This document shows, piece by piece, positions 1-8,344 of a stretch of 39,422 bases of DNA (position 1 is the stretch's first letter; every line of letters starts with the position of its first letter). This DNA comes from Eubacteriaceae bacterium (lineage in GTDB: Bacteria; Bacillota; Clostridia; Lachnospirales; Lachnospiraceae), in the NCBI GenBank assembly GCA_902362875.1, contig CABIYF010000028.1, forward strand, positions 1 to 39,422, read 5' to 3'. The notes beneath the pieces were generated by a model. The model was not told where the DNA came from, did not search any database, and saw nothing but the letters and a program-made list of their open reading frames with translations. The translations under genes were made by a program, and so were the position numbers.

Positions 1-335
1 GATGTCTTCAGAAACAATAAAATAAAAATTTGTTGTGATTTCTGTTAATTTACTATTGACAAAGGTCATTACATATCAGTTTTCAAAGGAACAGGCGCGA
101 ATCAGCGATTTGTAAAAAAAGCTCTTAAAATCTGCGTGTTGCCACCGGCTTATTATAAATATTTCTTGTTATCTTATTTCTGTCACATATACGAAAGACT
201 ACCTTCGCAAATCAGAATTGTACAAAAAAAGAACCAACAATCATTATTGACACATCACCAAGGAAATGTTATCATACGAATAATTCCTATTGGAAAACTA
301 TGAAAAAGAAAAATTATGAGAGGATGTGTAACACA
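1..335. other. Upstream region of the first symporter gene
   Basis: I see no convincing gene in the first 335 bases. The segment is AT-rich. Its only clear signal is the promoter at 247-275 that serves the symporter gene. A TTGACA also occurs at 55-60, but without a good -10 box at proper spacing. Confidence 0.5.
247..275 (+). promoter_or_regulatory. Sigma-A promoter for the symporter gene
   Basis: TTGACA (247-252), a 17-base spacer and TATCAT (270-275) match the housekeeping consensus. Transcription would begin near 282, leaving a leader of about 54 bases before the ATG at 336. Confidence 0.65.
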
Positions 336-1664
336 ATGAGTATTAACACAGCAGATTTTGCCGCACTAGCAGTGACAGTTGTTTTGTTTGCGATTATCTA
401 CTATTTAGATTATAAGAAAGGTGTAGACTTCGGACTTTTAACATTACTAGGAACAGTTTTTGGAATCGCAGTTGGTCTGGGATTCGGAAATCATTTTACA
501 TATGTTGAAATTTTCGGACGTGTTTATACAAACGTATTAACAGCACTCGTTGTACCAATGCTGTTATTTAGTATCATCGCAAGTATCACAAACTTAAGTG
601 AATCCATTCACTTAAAGAAGATCGGTGGAAAATCAATCTTCTTCTTGATCTTAAATACAGCAATCGCAAGTACGATCACAGTGATCGTAGCAGTCATCTT
701 AAATGTTGGTGATGGATTTGCTTATAAAGTAGCAGATGGATATCAGAAAGTTGAAGTACCATCAGTAGTTGATACGATCGTAAACCTATTCCCAAGTAAC
801 TTTGCAACAAACTGGAGTGAAGGACAGATCATTCCAATCGTTGTATTTGCGATCATCATTGCATTATCTTACAATGCAATTTCAAAAGATAATGAATCAG
901 TCAAACCATTTAAAGCATTTATTGATGCAGGAAATCAGGTCATTGGACAGGCGATTGACTGGATCATTGGATTTACACCATATGCCGTATTATCTTTCTT
1001 AGCAAGAGCCGTTGGAAGAAGCAGCGTGGCAGAATTACTTCCATTATTAAGTACATTAGTATTATCTTATATCTTATGTGCAGTTCAGTCATTTGGTGTA
1101 GAAGGGCTTTTAGTCAAATTTGTAGCAAAATTAAGCCCAATCAGGTTCTTCAAAGGAATCGCACCAGCTCAGTATGTAGCATTTACAACACAGAGCAGTG
1201 TTGGTACAATTCCAGTCACATTAAGACAGTTAAAAGAAGCACTTGGAGTTGATGCAGACGTTGCATCCTTTACAGCAGGTCTTGGAGCTAATGTTGGAAT
1301 GCCAGCATGTGCAGGAATCTGGCCAGCATTAACAGCAGTATTCAGTGTTCATATGTTAGGATACCATTATGGAATTGCACAGTATGCATTCTTAATCCTG
1401 ATCACATTAGTTGTATCCGTAGGAACAGTCGGAGTTCCAGGAACAGCAACAATTACATCAACAGCCGTATTTGCAGCACTTGGATTACCAATCGAATTAG
1501 TTGTTGTATTTGCTCCAATCTCAACGATCGTTGATATGGCAAGAACAATGACAAACGTAACAGGAGCAGCAACAGCAGCTGTTATCACAGCAGCAACAGA
1601 AGGTCTGGTTGACGAAGAAGTTTATAATTCAGATCAGTCTAAACATGTTGCAGTAAATAACTAG
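336..1664 (+). CDS. Dicarboxylate/amino acid:cation symporter (DAACS family)
   Basis: This is a sodium- or proton-coupled membrane carrier of the DAACS (GltP/DctA/TcyP) family, which imports acidic or neutral amino acids, cystine or dicarboxylates. The roughly 440-residue protein is hydrophobic throughout. It has the hairpin-1 motif TQSSVGTIPV, a GANVGMP stretch in the TM7 region, hairpin 2 (GVPGTATITS) and a final DMARTMTNVTGAA segment that matches the binding-site helix TM8. I place the start at ATG 336 because AGAGG lies about 12 bases upstream; the in-frame ATG at 300 lacks a binding site and adds a charged extension. The gene is alone and ends in a terminator shared with the convergent PTS genes. 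The substrate is not determined; the motifs resemble the cystine/TcyP branch more than glutamate carriers. Confidence 0.85.
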   Translation: MSINTADFAALAVTVVLFAIIYYLDYKKGVDFGLLTLLGTVFGIAVGLGFGNHFTYVEIFGRVYTNVLTALVVPMLLFSIIASITNLSESIHLKKIGGKSIFFLILNTAIASTITVIVAVILNVGDGFAYKVADGYQKVEVPSVVDTIVNLFPSNFATNWSEGQIIPIVVFAIIIALSYNAISKDNESVKPFKAFIDAGNQVIGQAIDWIIGFTPYAVLSFLARAVGRSSVAELLPLLSTLVLSYILCAVQSFGVEGLLVKFVAKLSPIRFFKGIAPAQYVAFTTQSSVGTIPVTLRQLKEALGVDADVASFTAGLGANVGMPACAGIWPALTAVFSVHMLGYHYGIAQYAFLILITLVVSVGTVGVPGTATITSTAVFAALGLPIELVVVFAPISTIVDMARTMTNVTGAATAAVITAATEGLVDEEVYNSDQSKHVAVNN

Positions 1665-1768
1665 GATAGAAGAAATTTTATATATATACACTGCATGAAA
1701 AGACACTTGGTTATTTAAAAAATAAAAATTTGTCGCAAATATTGTAGATTACATGAACTGAGAATGTC

Positions 1769-1802
1769 AAAGGGACTGCCGCTTAATGCAACAGTCCCTT
1801 TT
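1769..1802. terminator. Bidirectional terminator between symporter and PTS IIC genes
   Basis: AAAGGGACTG and CAGTCCCTTT form a stem around a 13-base loop, between two convergent genes, with short A/T runs on both sides. It can end transcription from both strands. Confidence 0.7.
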
Positions 1803-1813
1803 CATAATGAAAT

Positions 1814-2881
1814 TTATTTTTCAATTTCTTCAAGATTTGGTTTTGTAAATGCCAGGATCAATACAATAATTCCAGCACCGATCAACATATCCACAATATA
1901 CCACAGAGGACTTTTAAATACACCAGAGATAGCTACAATTCCACCAAAGGCTACGACAGATGATACATTGTGAAGCATTGCCAGAGCACCTGCGATTGAT
2001 GTACCAATTGCACAAGCAATCCATGTGTGTTTGAAATCTTTTCCAGCAAATGGAATCGCACCTTCTGTAATACCAGCAGAAGAAAGGAATAGGGCGGAGA
2101 TACCAAGCTGACGATCCGCTTTATCATATTTATTTTTTAGGATCAAGGATGCAAGAGCCATTCCAAGTGGAGGAATTGCACAGCACATTCTGAAAGCGCC
2201 ATTAGGTCCATAAATTCCTTCTGCCATAAGTGCAAGTGTAAATGCAGTTGCAGCTTTACTACAAGGTCCGCCAAAGTCAGCAGCTGCAAGTAAACCAATT
2301 GCAAGACCAACGATTACAGTACTTGTACCATTTAATTGGTTCATCAAAGATACGATTGCTTGCACAAATGCATTTAATGGATATGTAAGTACATAAGTAT
2401 ATAAGATTCCAAGTAATAAGGTTGTGATCACTGGAATGAAAAATGTTGGCATCATAGGTTTTAAGGCATCAGGAACTTTCCAGCTTTTTGTCCATTTTAC
2501 AAAATAACCAACGATAAAACCAAGAATCAAAGATCCAAGGAAACCAGTAGAAATCTTATCGGCACCAATTGGGTTATTTGCAACATAACCAAGAATAAAT
2601 CCAGGTGCTAAGGCCGGTTTGCTTCCAATTGCATAAGCAATATAGGCACACATAACAGGAACCATCATAGCAAAACCAGCTTGCCCAATATCATAAATAT
2701 TCTGGAAAAACTGATTACTTGGAACAATTGCTCCGTTATCAATTTTACCGGTGATCAGTGTGAAAGAAAATAACATACCACCAGCGATGATGACAGGAAG
2801 GAAATAAGAAATTCCTGTGTTAAAATGTTTGAACAGCTGAGATGGAAGACTTTGTTTTTTTCTATTTGACTTTGTTACCAT
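1814..2881 (-). CDS. PTS fructose-type transporter subunit IIC
   Basis: This is the membrane channel component of a fructose/2-O-alpha-mannosylglycerate-type phosphotransferase system. It moves a sugar across the membrane while the separate IIB protein phosphorylates it. About 355 residues hold some eight to ten membrane segments and the family motif GITEGAIPFA (near residue 265), with DFGGPCSKAA upstream of it. I chose the ATG at 2881 because AAGGAGG (2891-2897) sits nine bases upstream; that site lies inside the last codons of the IIA gene, whose stop is one base away, so the two are translationally coupled. Unlike FruA, IIA, IIB and IIC are separate polypeptides here. The sugar cannot be told from the sequence, and no hydrolase or kinase gene lies nearby. 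Confidence 0.88.
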   Translation of the reverse strand: MVTKSNRKKQSLPSQLFKHFNTGISYFLPVIIAGGMLFSFTLITGKIDNGAIVPSNQFFQNIYDIGQAGFAMMVPVMCAYIAYAIGSKPALAPGFILGYVANNPIGADKISTGFLGSLILGFIVGYFVKWTKSWKVPDALKPMMPTFFIPVITTLLLGILYTYVLTYPLNAFVQAIVSLMNQLNGTSTVIVGLAIGLLAAADFGGPCSKAATAFTLALMAEGIYGPNGAFRMCCAIPPLGMALASLILKNKYDKADRQLGISALFLSSAGITEGAIPFAGKDFKHTWIACAIGTSIAGALAMLHNVSSVVAFGGIVAISGVFKSPLWYIVDMLIGAGIIVLILAFTKPNLEEIEK

Positions 2882-2882
2882 A

Positions 2883-3329
2883 TTACATAACCTCCTTTTC
2901 AATAAGTTTTAAGATTGCTAAAGCTTCATCGGCAGAAGCAGCATTCATAAAACTTTCTCTCCATGCATTTCTCATAATATTTTTGCTAAGTTCAGAGATA
3001 ATACGCATATGAAGATTAGAACCAGATTCCTTTGGAACACCGATCATAAAAATATGTTTGACCATTTCGCCATTTCCATCCCAATCTATTGCATGAGATA
3101 ATTTTGCATAAGCGACAAAAGGGTTTTTTACCGCATCTGTTTTTGCATGAGGGATTGCTGTTTCATATCCGATAAAAGTGCTGATCGTATTTTCTCTTTC
3201 TTTTACTGCCTTTTCATAATCTTCAGAGGAAGTAACTTTTGAATCAACAGCTTTTGATAAATCTGTAAGTAATTCTTTTTTATCTTTATATTCTTTATCA
3301 AGGAATAAAATAAGATTTTTTTCAAACAT
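2883..3329 (-). CDS. PTS fructose-type subunit IIA
   Basis: This cytoplasmic phosphocarrier takes phosphate from HPr-P and passes it to the cognate IIB. The 148-residue single-domain protein fits the PTS_EIIA type 2 family, with the phosphorylated histidine in GYETAIPHAKTDAV (His61). The start at 3329 is preceded by AAAGGAG at proper spacing. The gene lies directly upstream of IIC, but a strong terminator (3466-3504) separates it from the regulator gene, so IIA-IIC probably use their own promoter at 3366-3394. Confidence 0.88.
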   Translation of the reverse strand: MFEKNLILFLDKEYKDKKELLTDLSKAVDSKVTSSEDYEKAVKERENTISTFIGYETAIPHAKTDAVKNPFVAYAKLSHAIDWDGNGEMVKHIFMIGVPKESGSNLHMRIISELSKNIMRNAWRESFMNAASADEALAILKLIEKEVM

Positions 3330-3365
3330 AATGTTTGGATCTCCTTTCTTTTCAGAAACATTTCA

Positions 3366-3394
3366 ATAATGTATATGAATGATTAATTTTCCAA
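3366..3394 (-). promoter_or_regulatory. Candidate promoter for IIA-IIC
   Basis: On the minus strand TTGGAA (3394-3389), 17 bases and CATTAT (3371-3366) lie about 40 bases before the IIA start. It is a moderate match, but the terminator just upstream makes a promoter here likely. Confidence 0.45.
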
Positions 3395-3465
3395 AATCGT
3401 CCCGGGATTTTTGATTTCGTTTTTCTTTGTGTCTTTATTAAACCATTTTGAGTAAAAAATGAAAA

Positions 3466-3504
3466 GTTGATCTCTTTCCAGAATTAATGTGGAAAGAGAT
3501 CAAC
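3466..3504 (-). terminator. Terminator of the PRD regulator gene
   Basis: A perfect 15-bp stem (GTTGATCTCTTTCCA with its complement) around a 9-base loop is followed on the minus strand by TTTTCATTTTTT. It sits directly after the regulator stop codon and uncouples it from IIA-IIC. Confidence 0.8.
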
Positions 3505-3510
3505 ATAGAA

Positions 3511-5403
3511 TTATAAAACCGTATGAAGGTCGCTGGAAGCAACTAGTTTTAAGATATTGATTACTTCATCATAATTTTTGGTTTTTGTAAGAAGTTCAAT
3601 ATAGTGCGTGTTGTTCACAAGTTTTGTCATAGCTTTATAGAAATCTTTCATTTTATTTTCGCCACTTTCCTTCATGGAAAGAAGAAAGATCAGTTGTGCT
3701 GGTTCACCATCCCAGTCAATCGGATGATCAAGGATTGTAAGTCCGACAAAAGATTCTTGCCCGATCGGATGAATAGGATGTGCGATCGTAATCAGGTTAC
3801 CAAAAGATGTCCGGCCGATATCTTCACGTTTCATCACATAATGGAAAAAATCATCAGGAATATTATAATTTTGGACAGCATTTTCACACATATGTTTAAG
3901 GATTTCATTTTTATCATCTGAAGAAGACCAAAATACCATATTTTTATGAAAATATTCTATAAAACGGCTGCTTCTGGTATCGGTGATTGCCTGATTTACC
4001 TGATCAATAGAGTTTGTTTCAAAAAATGTTGATGTTCGAATGATCGGGATTGGAACAGGAATATCAATCGGAACGGTTGTAAGGATATAATCAACATTTG
4101 AAAAATCATATAATTCAAGGGAATGACGATTGGTTGCTCCAACGACATCAAGATAATTTCCAAAGTTTTCTTTTACCTGATATGCTAGTAATTCAGAGCT
4201 GGCTTTTCCGCTTCCACACACAATGAGGACTTTTTCTTTTTGGTTTTTCCATTTTCGTTTTAAAGCGAGTGAAAATGGAAGTGCGACAAAAGCAATTTCA
4301 TCCATTGGAAGTTTTACTCCGATTTTCTGCTCTAATGTATCACAGGCTATGATCGCCATATTGTAGGAAAGGATGACGTTATGACGAATATCATCAGCCA
4401 TGCTGTTATGAACAGCGATTCCGTGTTTTGCACGGATTTCTAATGGCATAAGATGTGTGGCCAACATTGTGATAAGTTCAAGATCATAACGAAAATCAAT
4501 TTTGAATACAGCATTAACACGTTCTAACATTTGAGTTACAAGTTTATAGGTTTCTTCGCTGATCACAGTATTTCCAGATATATTTTTTGTAGTAATTGTT
4601 TTTTTCCCTGAAATCTGTAAAAGCAGATATCCAATTTCGCCTTTTGTAAAATGCACATGAAATGTTTTTTCAATTTCATTAACGATAGACAATAAAAGAT
4701 CTATATCAGGGCTTGCTCCCAATGCTTGTTCCATATCAGCATCTAGTTGTAATTCTTTACCATCCTTGATCCTTGTGATCGCAACACTGATATGAAGGGC
4801 AAAATTTCGCATAGAGTAATCAGAAATCTCAAAGTGATGTTTATTTACTTGTGCAGAAATGATCGATATGATCTTTTCTAGATTTTCATCTTTTAGAGAG
4901 ATTTCTTCTAGGCGGCTTTTTTGTAAATTAGTAAGACAATTACGAAGATCTTGTTCTTTGCCAATGATTTTTAATCCTTGATTTGCGCGATGATCGATCG
5001 TGATCTGATATTTTTCAAAAATTTCACGAATTTCTTTCATATCTTTTTTCAGGGTAGAACGACTAACATAAAAGATATCACACAGATCATCCATAGTGAT
5101 AGAATCTTCCATAGTCAAAAGATATTCAATGATCTGTGTGATCCGGTTATCTTTATCGATAGGGGAAGAATTTATAAGGTTTTGATAGTAGATATGATAT
5201 GTTTCTTCATCTGTAATATGAAGCAGCATACCATGACGCGCTTTTGATTCAATATATGCCCCATTTTTCTTTAATTCTTGATTCAGCAGACGAACATCAT
5301 TTCGTATGGTTCTGCTGCTTACATTTAATTGTTCTGCCAGTGCTTTGGATGTTGTATAAGATTGTGTTGACAGACTTTTAATAATGTCTATTGCTCGATC
5401 CAT
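3511..5403 (-). CDS. PRD-domain transcriptional regulator with EIIB- and EIIA-like domains (MtlR/LicR type)
   Basis: This PTS-controlled regulator probably activates the surrounding PTS genes according to its phosphorylation state. Domains in order over 630 residues: an N-terminal helix-turn-helix (about 5-60, VSSRTIRNDVRLL), a second Mga-type HTH (about 85-150, VSRSTLKKDMKEI), PRD1 (about 180-275) and PRD2 (about 290-385, with THLMPLEIRAKHGIAVHN), an EIIB-like domain with the Cys motif VCGSGKASS (near 395), and a C-terminal EIIA-like domain with the histidines of IAHPIHPIG (near 535-540). The two DNA-binding HTH domains make it a DNA-binding activator, not an RNA-binding BglG antiterminator, although automated annotation often says BglG. 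It sits between IIB and IIA-IIC on the same strand. Confidence 0.87.
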   Translation of the reverse strand: MDRAIDIIKSLSTQSYTTSKALAEQLNVSSRTIRNDVRLLNQELKKNGAYIESKARHGMLLHITDEETYHIYYQNLINSSPIDKDNRITQIIEYLLTMEDSITMDDLCDIFYVSRSTLKKDMKEIREIFEKYQITIDHRANQGLKIIGKEQDLRNCLTNLQKSRLEEISLKDENLEKIISIISAQVNKHHFEISDYSMRNFALHISVAITRIKDGKELQLDADMEQALGASPDIDLLLSIVNEIEKTFHVHFTKGEIGYLLLQISGKKTITTKNISGNTVISEETYKLVTQMLERVNAVFKIDFRYDLELITMLATHLMPLEIRAKHGIAVHNSMADDIRHNVILSYNMAIIACDTLEQKIGVKLPMDEIAFVALPFSLALKRKWKNQKEKVLIVCGSGKASSELLAYQVKENFGNYLDVVGATNRHSLELYDFSNVDYILTTVPIDIPVPIPIIRTSTFFETNSIDQVNQAITDTRSSRFIEYFHKNMVFWSSSDDKNEILKHMCENAVQNYNIPDDFFHYVMKREDIGRTSFGNLITIAHPIHPIGQESFVGLTILDHPIDWDGEPAQLIFLLSMKESGENKMKDFYKAMTKLVNNTHYIELLTKTKNYDEVINILKLVASSDLHTVL

Positions 5404-5457
5404 ATTGGATTACCTCAACTTCCTCAAAATAGTATTTTCAATGCCAAAAAACCCTGG

Positions 5458-5478
5458 TTTAACACAATTTGTGCTAAA
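5458..5478. promoter_or_regulatory. Dyad operator-like site between IIB and the regulator gene
   Basis: TTTAACACAA and TTTGTGCTAAA form a nearly perfect 21-bp inverted repeat just after the IIB stop and before the regulator start. Its core CACA...TGTG also occurs in the dyad upstream of the IIB promoter (5970-5984). It may be a binding site for the PRD regulator; a weak terminator is the alternative. Confidence 0.4.
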
Positions 5479-5512
5479 ATCAGAGCTCTTGGTATTATTT
5501 TATAAATGGATA

Positions 5513-5836
5513 TTAATTCTGTGCAAGTTCAACAGCTTCATCAATTAAATCTTTAGTATTTTTAATTGCATAACTTGGGTCAACTTCGATGATTTTATCT
5601 TCGTCACGTTTTTCGTCAAAACGATCTTCCATTTCAATTCCAACAGCTACGGCGAAGATAACTACGTCAGCTTCATCAATCTCGTCTTGCTCTAATTCAT
5701 TATCGATTCCCATTCCACCTTGAGTTTCTACTTTAATTTCAATTCCTCTTTTTTCACATTCCTGTTCTAAAGCTTCCTGAGCCATATAAGTATGTGCGAT
5801 TCCTGCTGTACATGCGCTAACTGCTACGATTTTCAT
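5513..5836 (-). CDS. PTS fructose-type subunit IIB
   Basis: This soluble phosphocarrier transfers phosphate from IIA to the sugar bound by IIC. It is a single PTS_IIB_fruc domain of 107 residues with the phosphocysteine motif AVSACTAGIAHTYMAQEAL (Cys9). The ATG at 5836 follows AAAGGAA at suitable spacing; an in-frame upstream ATG at 5860 would add eight residues before the conserved MKIVAVSAC start. The gene is first in the minus-strand PTS cluster and separated from IIA/IIC by the regulator gene, an uncommon order. Confidence 0.87.
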   Translation of the reverse strand: MKIVAVSACTAGIAHTYMAQEALEQECEKRGIEIKVETQGGMGIDNELEQDEIDEADVVIFAVAVGIEMEDRFDEKRDEDKIIEVDPSYAIKNTKDLIDEAVELAQN

Positions 5837-5891
5837 AATTTTAATTCCTTTCTCTGACAATGGTCAGTATGACAAGTTTAAGATATCAGAC

Positions 5892-5903
5892 ATTTCGCGA
5901 AAT
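5892..5903. promoter_or_regulatory. Perfect palindrome in the IIB leader
   Basis: ATTTCGCGAAAT is a perfect 12-bp palindrome downstream of the IIB promoter, where a repressor would block transcription. No regulator can be assigned. Confidence 0.3.
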
Positions 5904-5928
5904 ATTTTCTGTTGTTTTTGATAGTTTT

Positions 5929-5956
5929 ATTATAACTGTAGGAAAATAGATTGAAA
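5929..5956 (-). promoter_or_regulatory. Promoter of the PTS IIB gene
   Basis: On the minus strand TTTCAA (5956-5951), a 16-base spacer and TATAAT (5934-5929). A CCACA-N5-TGTGG dyad at 5970-5984 is centred roughly 55 bases upstream of the expected start, a usual position for an activator such as the neighbouring PRD protein. Confidence 0.6.
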
Positions 5957-6109
5957 AGACTATTCGTTACCACAATGAATGTGGAAATAAAACCTTGTAG
6001 TAGAAATGGCATTATTTTATAATAAAAGAATAACTTGAAATGAGTCCAGTTAAGGAGGAGTTCGTAAGGGAAATTATCTAAATCCAGGAAATGAAAAGTT
6101 TATATAGAT

Positions 6110-6352
6110 ATGAACTTTGAACATTTAAAAGATGATGTGCTGACATTATTGATCCATCTTGGATATCTTGCATATGACGATAAGACAAAAACAGTCAAGA
6201 TACCCAATAGTGAGATTCGGTCAGAGTATGTAAATACGGTTTCTGTTTCAGACTGGGGAACTGTTTCAAAAGCATTGAAAGACTCGGCAGATACATTAGA
6301 TGCAATCTGGCAGGGCAGAGAAAAACAGGTAAAAGGAATCAGGGAGGTATAA
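6110..6352 (+). pseudogene. Fragment of an AAA-like/PD-(D/E)XK family protein
   Basis: The 80 residues match only an internal stretch of the family seen intact in the next gene: KDDVLTLLIHLGYLAYDDKTK here aligns with KDDVFTYLIHMGYLAYLNVNR there (about residues 340-395 of the neighbour), including the PNSEIRSEY/PNEEIRQEL match. The ATPase half and the nuclease half are missing, the upstream frame is closed by a stop at 6092, and no ribosome binding site precedes the ATG. It is most likely a relic of a second copy, left next to its paralogue. Confidence 0.65.
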
Positions 6353-6356
6353 TAAT

Positions 6357-7946
6357 ATGGGCAGATTTGTTAATCCAGATAATAGTGCGTTTCAAGCAGC
6401 ACTAAATTCCAGAATTTATGTAGATAAAACAGGATTGATCGCATGTATGAATGAAGTTCTGGATTCTACAGATGCGTATATTTGTAATAGCCGCCCAAGG
6501 CGTTTTGGAAAATCATATGCAGCGAATATGCTTGCGGCATATTACAGCAAAGGAGCCGAATCAGAAAAGATGTTTTCTGATCTTGAGATAGGACAATCAG
6601 AAGATTTTAAGAAACATTTGAATAAATATGATGTGATTCATATTGATGTACAATGGTTTTTGATAAACTGCGAAGATGCGGATAATGTTGTGCCATATAT
6701 CACAAGAGTTGTGCTGGATGAATTGCGTGAAGTTTATCCAGAGATTTTACGTCAAGAAGTGGTATCTTTGCCAGATGCTCTTTCTCTGGTTAAGGATAAG
6801 ACAGGACAGAAATTTATCATTATCATTGATGAATGGGATGTGCTGATCAGAGATGAATCAGCAAATAAAAAAGTGCAGGACGAATATATCCGATTCCTAA
6901 GAGGTATGTTTAAGGGAACAGAACCAACAAAATATATTCAACTTGCATATCTTACAGGCATCTTGCCGATCAAGAAAGAAAAAACACAATCAGCACTTAA
7001 CAATTTCCGGGAATATTCAATGCTTAGTGCAGGATGCTTGGCTTCTTATATTGGTTTTACAGAAGATGAAGTAAAAGAACTTTGTAAAACATATAAAAAA
7101 GATTTTACAGAGGTAAAACGTTGGTATGATGGATATCAGTTAGGAAAATATCATGTCTATAATCCCAATGCAGTTGTAAGTCTGATGGCAGATGGAAATT
7201 TCCAGAGTTATTGGTCAGGAACCGCTTCCTATGATTCGATTGTTCCATTGATCAATATGGATTTTGATGGATTGAAGACTTCGATTATTGAAATGTTATC
7301 TGGGGCATCTGTTGAAGTGGATGTTGGTTCGTTTCAAAATGATATTGCGCATATCGTAAATAAGGATGATGTCTTTACTTATTTAATTCATATGGGATAT
7401 CTGGCATATTTGAATGTTAATAGAAGGGCATTTGTACCGAATGAAGAGATAAGACAAGAACTGATTCGTGCAACAAAAAGAAAAGAATGGAATGAAATGC
7501 TGAAATTTCAGCAAGAATCAGAGGATCTTCTGGATGCAACTTTGGATATGGATGGAGAAACAGTTGCAGCTCAGATTGAGAAGATCCATGAGGAATATGT
7601 TTCAGCAATTCAATATAATAACGAAAATTCACTCAGTAGTGTATTGGCATTAGCTTATTTGAGTGCAATGCAGTATTATTTTAAACCGGTCAGGGAATTT
7701 CCTACAGGACGTGGTTTTGCAGATTTTGTGTTCATTCCAAAACCGGAATACAGGAATGATTATCCGGCACTTGTTGTGGAATTGAAGTGGAATAAAAGTG
7801 CTGTTAGTGCATTGCAACAGATTAAGGATAAAAAATATCCAGATTCTATTCAAAATTATGCAGGTAATGTTTTGCTTGTGGGAATTAATTATAGTAAAAA
7901 AGAAAAGAAGCATGAATGTGTGATAGAGGAATACTTGAAAAAATAA
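6357..7946 (+). CDS. AAA-ATPase-like / PD-(D/E)XK nuclease superfamily protein
   Basis: This large family, abundant in gut Firmicutes and Bacteroidetes, pairs an AAA-like ATPase with a C-terminal PD-(D/E)XK nuclease domain. Its cellular role is not established. The 529-residue protein shows the N-terminal YVDKTGLI signature, a Walker-A-like PRRFGKSYAA (about 47-56), a Walker B FIIIIDEWD (about 153-161), a central winged-helix-like stretch, and near the C-terminus FADFVFIPK followed by ALVVELKWNKS, the D...E-x-K nuclease signature. GGAGG precedes the start. These genes often vary between strains and spread by duplication, consistent with the fragment just upstream. Confidence 0.8.
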   Translation: MGRFVNPDNSAFQAALNSRIYVDKTGLIACMNEVLDSTDAYICNSRPRRFGKSYAANMLAAYYSKGAESEKMFSDLEIGQSEDFKKHLNKYDVIHIDVQWFLINCEDADNVVPYITRVVLDELREVYPEILRQEVVSLPDALSLVKDKTGQKFIIIIDEWDVLIRDESANKKVQDEYIRFLRGMFKGTEPTKYIQLAYLTGILPIKKEKTQSALNNFREYSMLSAGCLASYIGFTEDEVKELCKTYKKDFTEVKRWYDGYQLGKYHVYNPNAVVSLMADGNFQSYWSGTASYDSIVPLINMDFDGLKTSIIEMLSGASVEVDVGSFQNDIAHIVNKDDVFTYLIHMGYLAYLNVNRRAFVPNEEIRQELIRATKRKEWNEMLKFQQESEDLLDATLDMDGETVAAQIEKIHEEYVSAIQYNNENSLSSVLALAYLSAMQYYFKPVREFPTGRGFADFVFIPKPEYRNDYPALVVELKWNKSAVSALQQIKDKKYPDSIQNYAGNVLLVGINYSKKEKKHECVIEEYLKK

Positions 7947-7954
7947 GAAACAAT

Positions 7955-8003
7955 AAAATCCATGAGAACAACGAACCAAAAAAATCGTGTTCTCATGGAT
8001 TTT
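7955..8003. terminator. Terminator after the ATPase/nuclease gene
   Basis: AAAATCCATGAGAAC pairs perfectly with GTTCTCATGGATTTT over 15 bp with a 19-base loop. A/T runs flank both sides, so it can also terminate the minus-strand GntR remnant that ends at 8009. Confidence 0.75.
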
Positions 8004-8008
8004 ATATT

Positions 8009-8185
8009 TTACAGCGTTGTTTCTACAAAAAGAGGGATGAAACTATTGATCACTGGGATCAGTCTTGGGACAACAAGGTTTTTGCTGCTCATAGCGATCG
8101 CTGTATGAAATTCAATATCTTTCATCGTATGATCTTCGCCATTATTTAATAAATTTTCAACATCATCGCATAAAGCGGTGATTTT
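8009..8185 (-). pseudogene. C-terminal remnant of a GntR/FadR-family regulator (FCD domain)
   Basis: Read on the minus strand, an open frame of about 58 codons ends at TAA 8009. It contains MKDIEFHTAIAMSSKN followed by PRLIPVINSFIPLF, the last helices of the FCD ligand-binding domain of FadR-subfamily GntR regulators. The frame is closed upstream by a stop near 8187, and neither the winged helix nor most of the FCD domain is present. It is a gene relic beside the terminator. The 8186-8285 stretch holds nothing else recognisable. Confidence 0.6.
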
Positions 8186-8285
8186 TTTATATCATAGGAA
8201 ATTCCGATATATCATGATCCTTTTTTCTTTATACAATCTTAATACAAGAGAACATATCCTTACACTATCTTTTGATCATAAAAGA

Positions 8286-8291
8286 TATAAT
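8286..8291 (+). promoter_or_regulatory. Likely -10 box for the potassium uptake operon
   Basis: A perfect TATAAT lies 54 bases upstream of the KtrB/TrkH start. No good -35 sits at 17 bases, so an activator may be needed. The short leader leaves no room for a c-di-AMP riboswitch. Confidence 0.4.
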
Positions 8292-8344
8292 GATGATAAG
8301 ATTAAAAGGTCATAAAATAATTTGAAAAAGAGGTAAGATCATAT

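Noticed and set aside
1..120. Riboswitch or gene end at the left edge
   Set aside because: No open frame, terminator or conserved RNA fold can be supported in the first 120 bases.
3511..5403. RNA-binding BglG antiterminator
   Set aside because: The N-terminus has two DNA-binding helix-turn-helix domains instead of a CAT RNA-binding domain.
8186..8344. c-di-AMP (ydaO) riboswitch before the ktr genes
   Set aside because: Only about 50 bases lie between the -10 box and the start codon, too short for that riboswitch, and no matching motif is seen.
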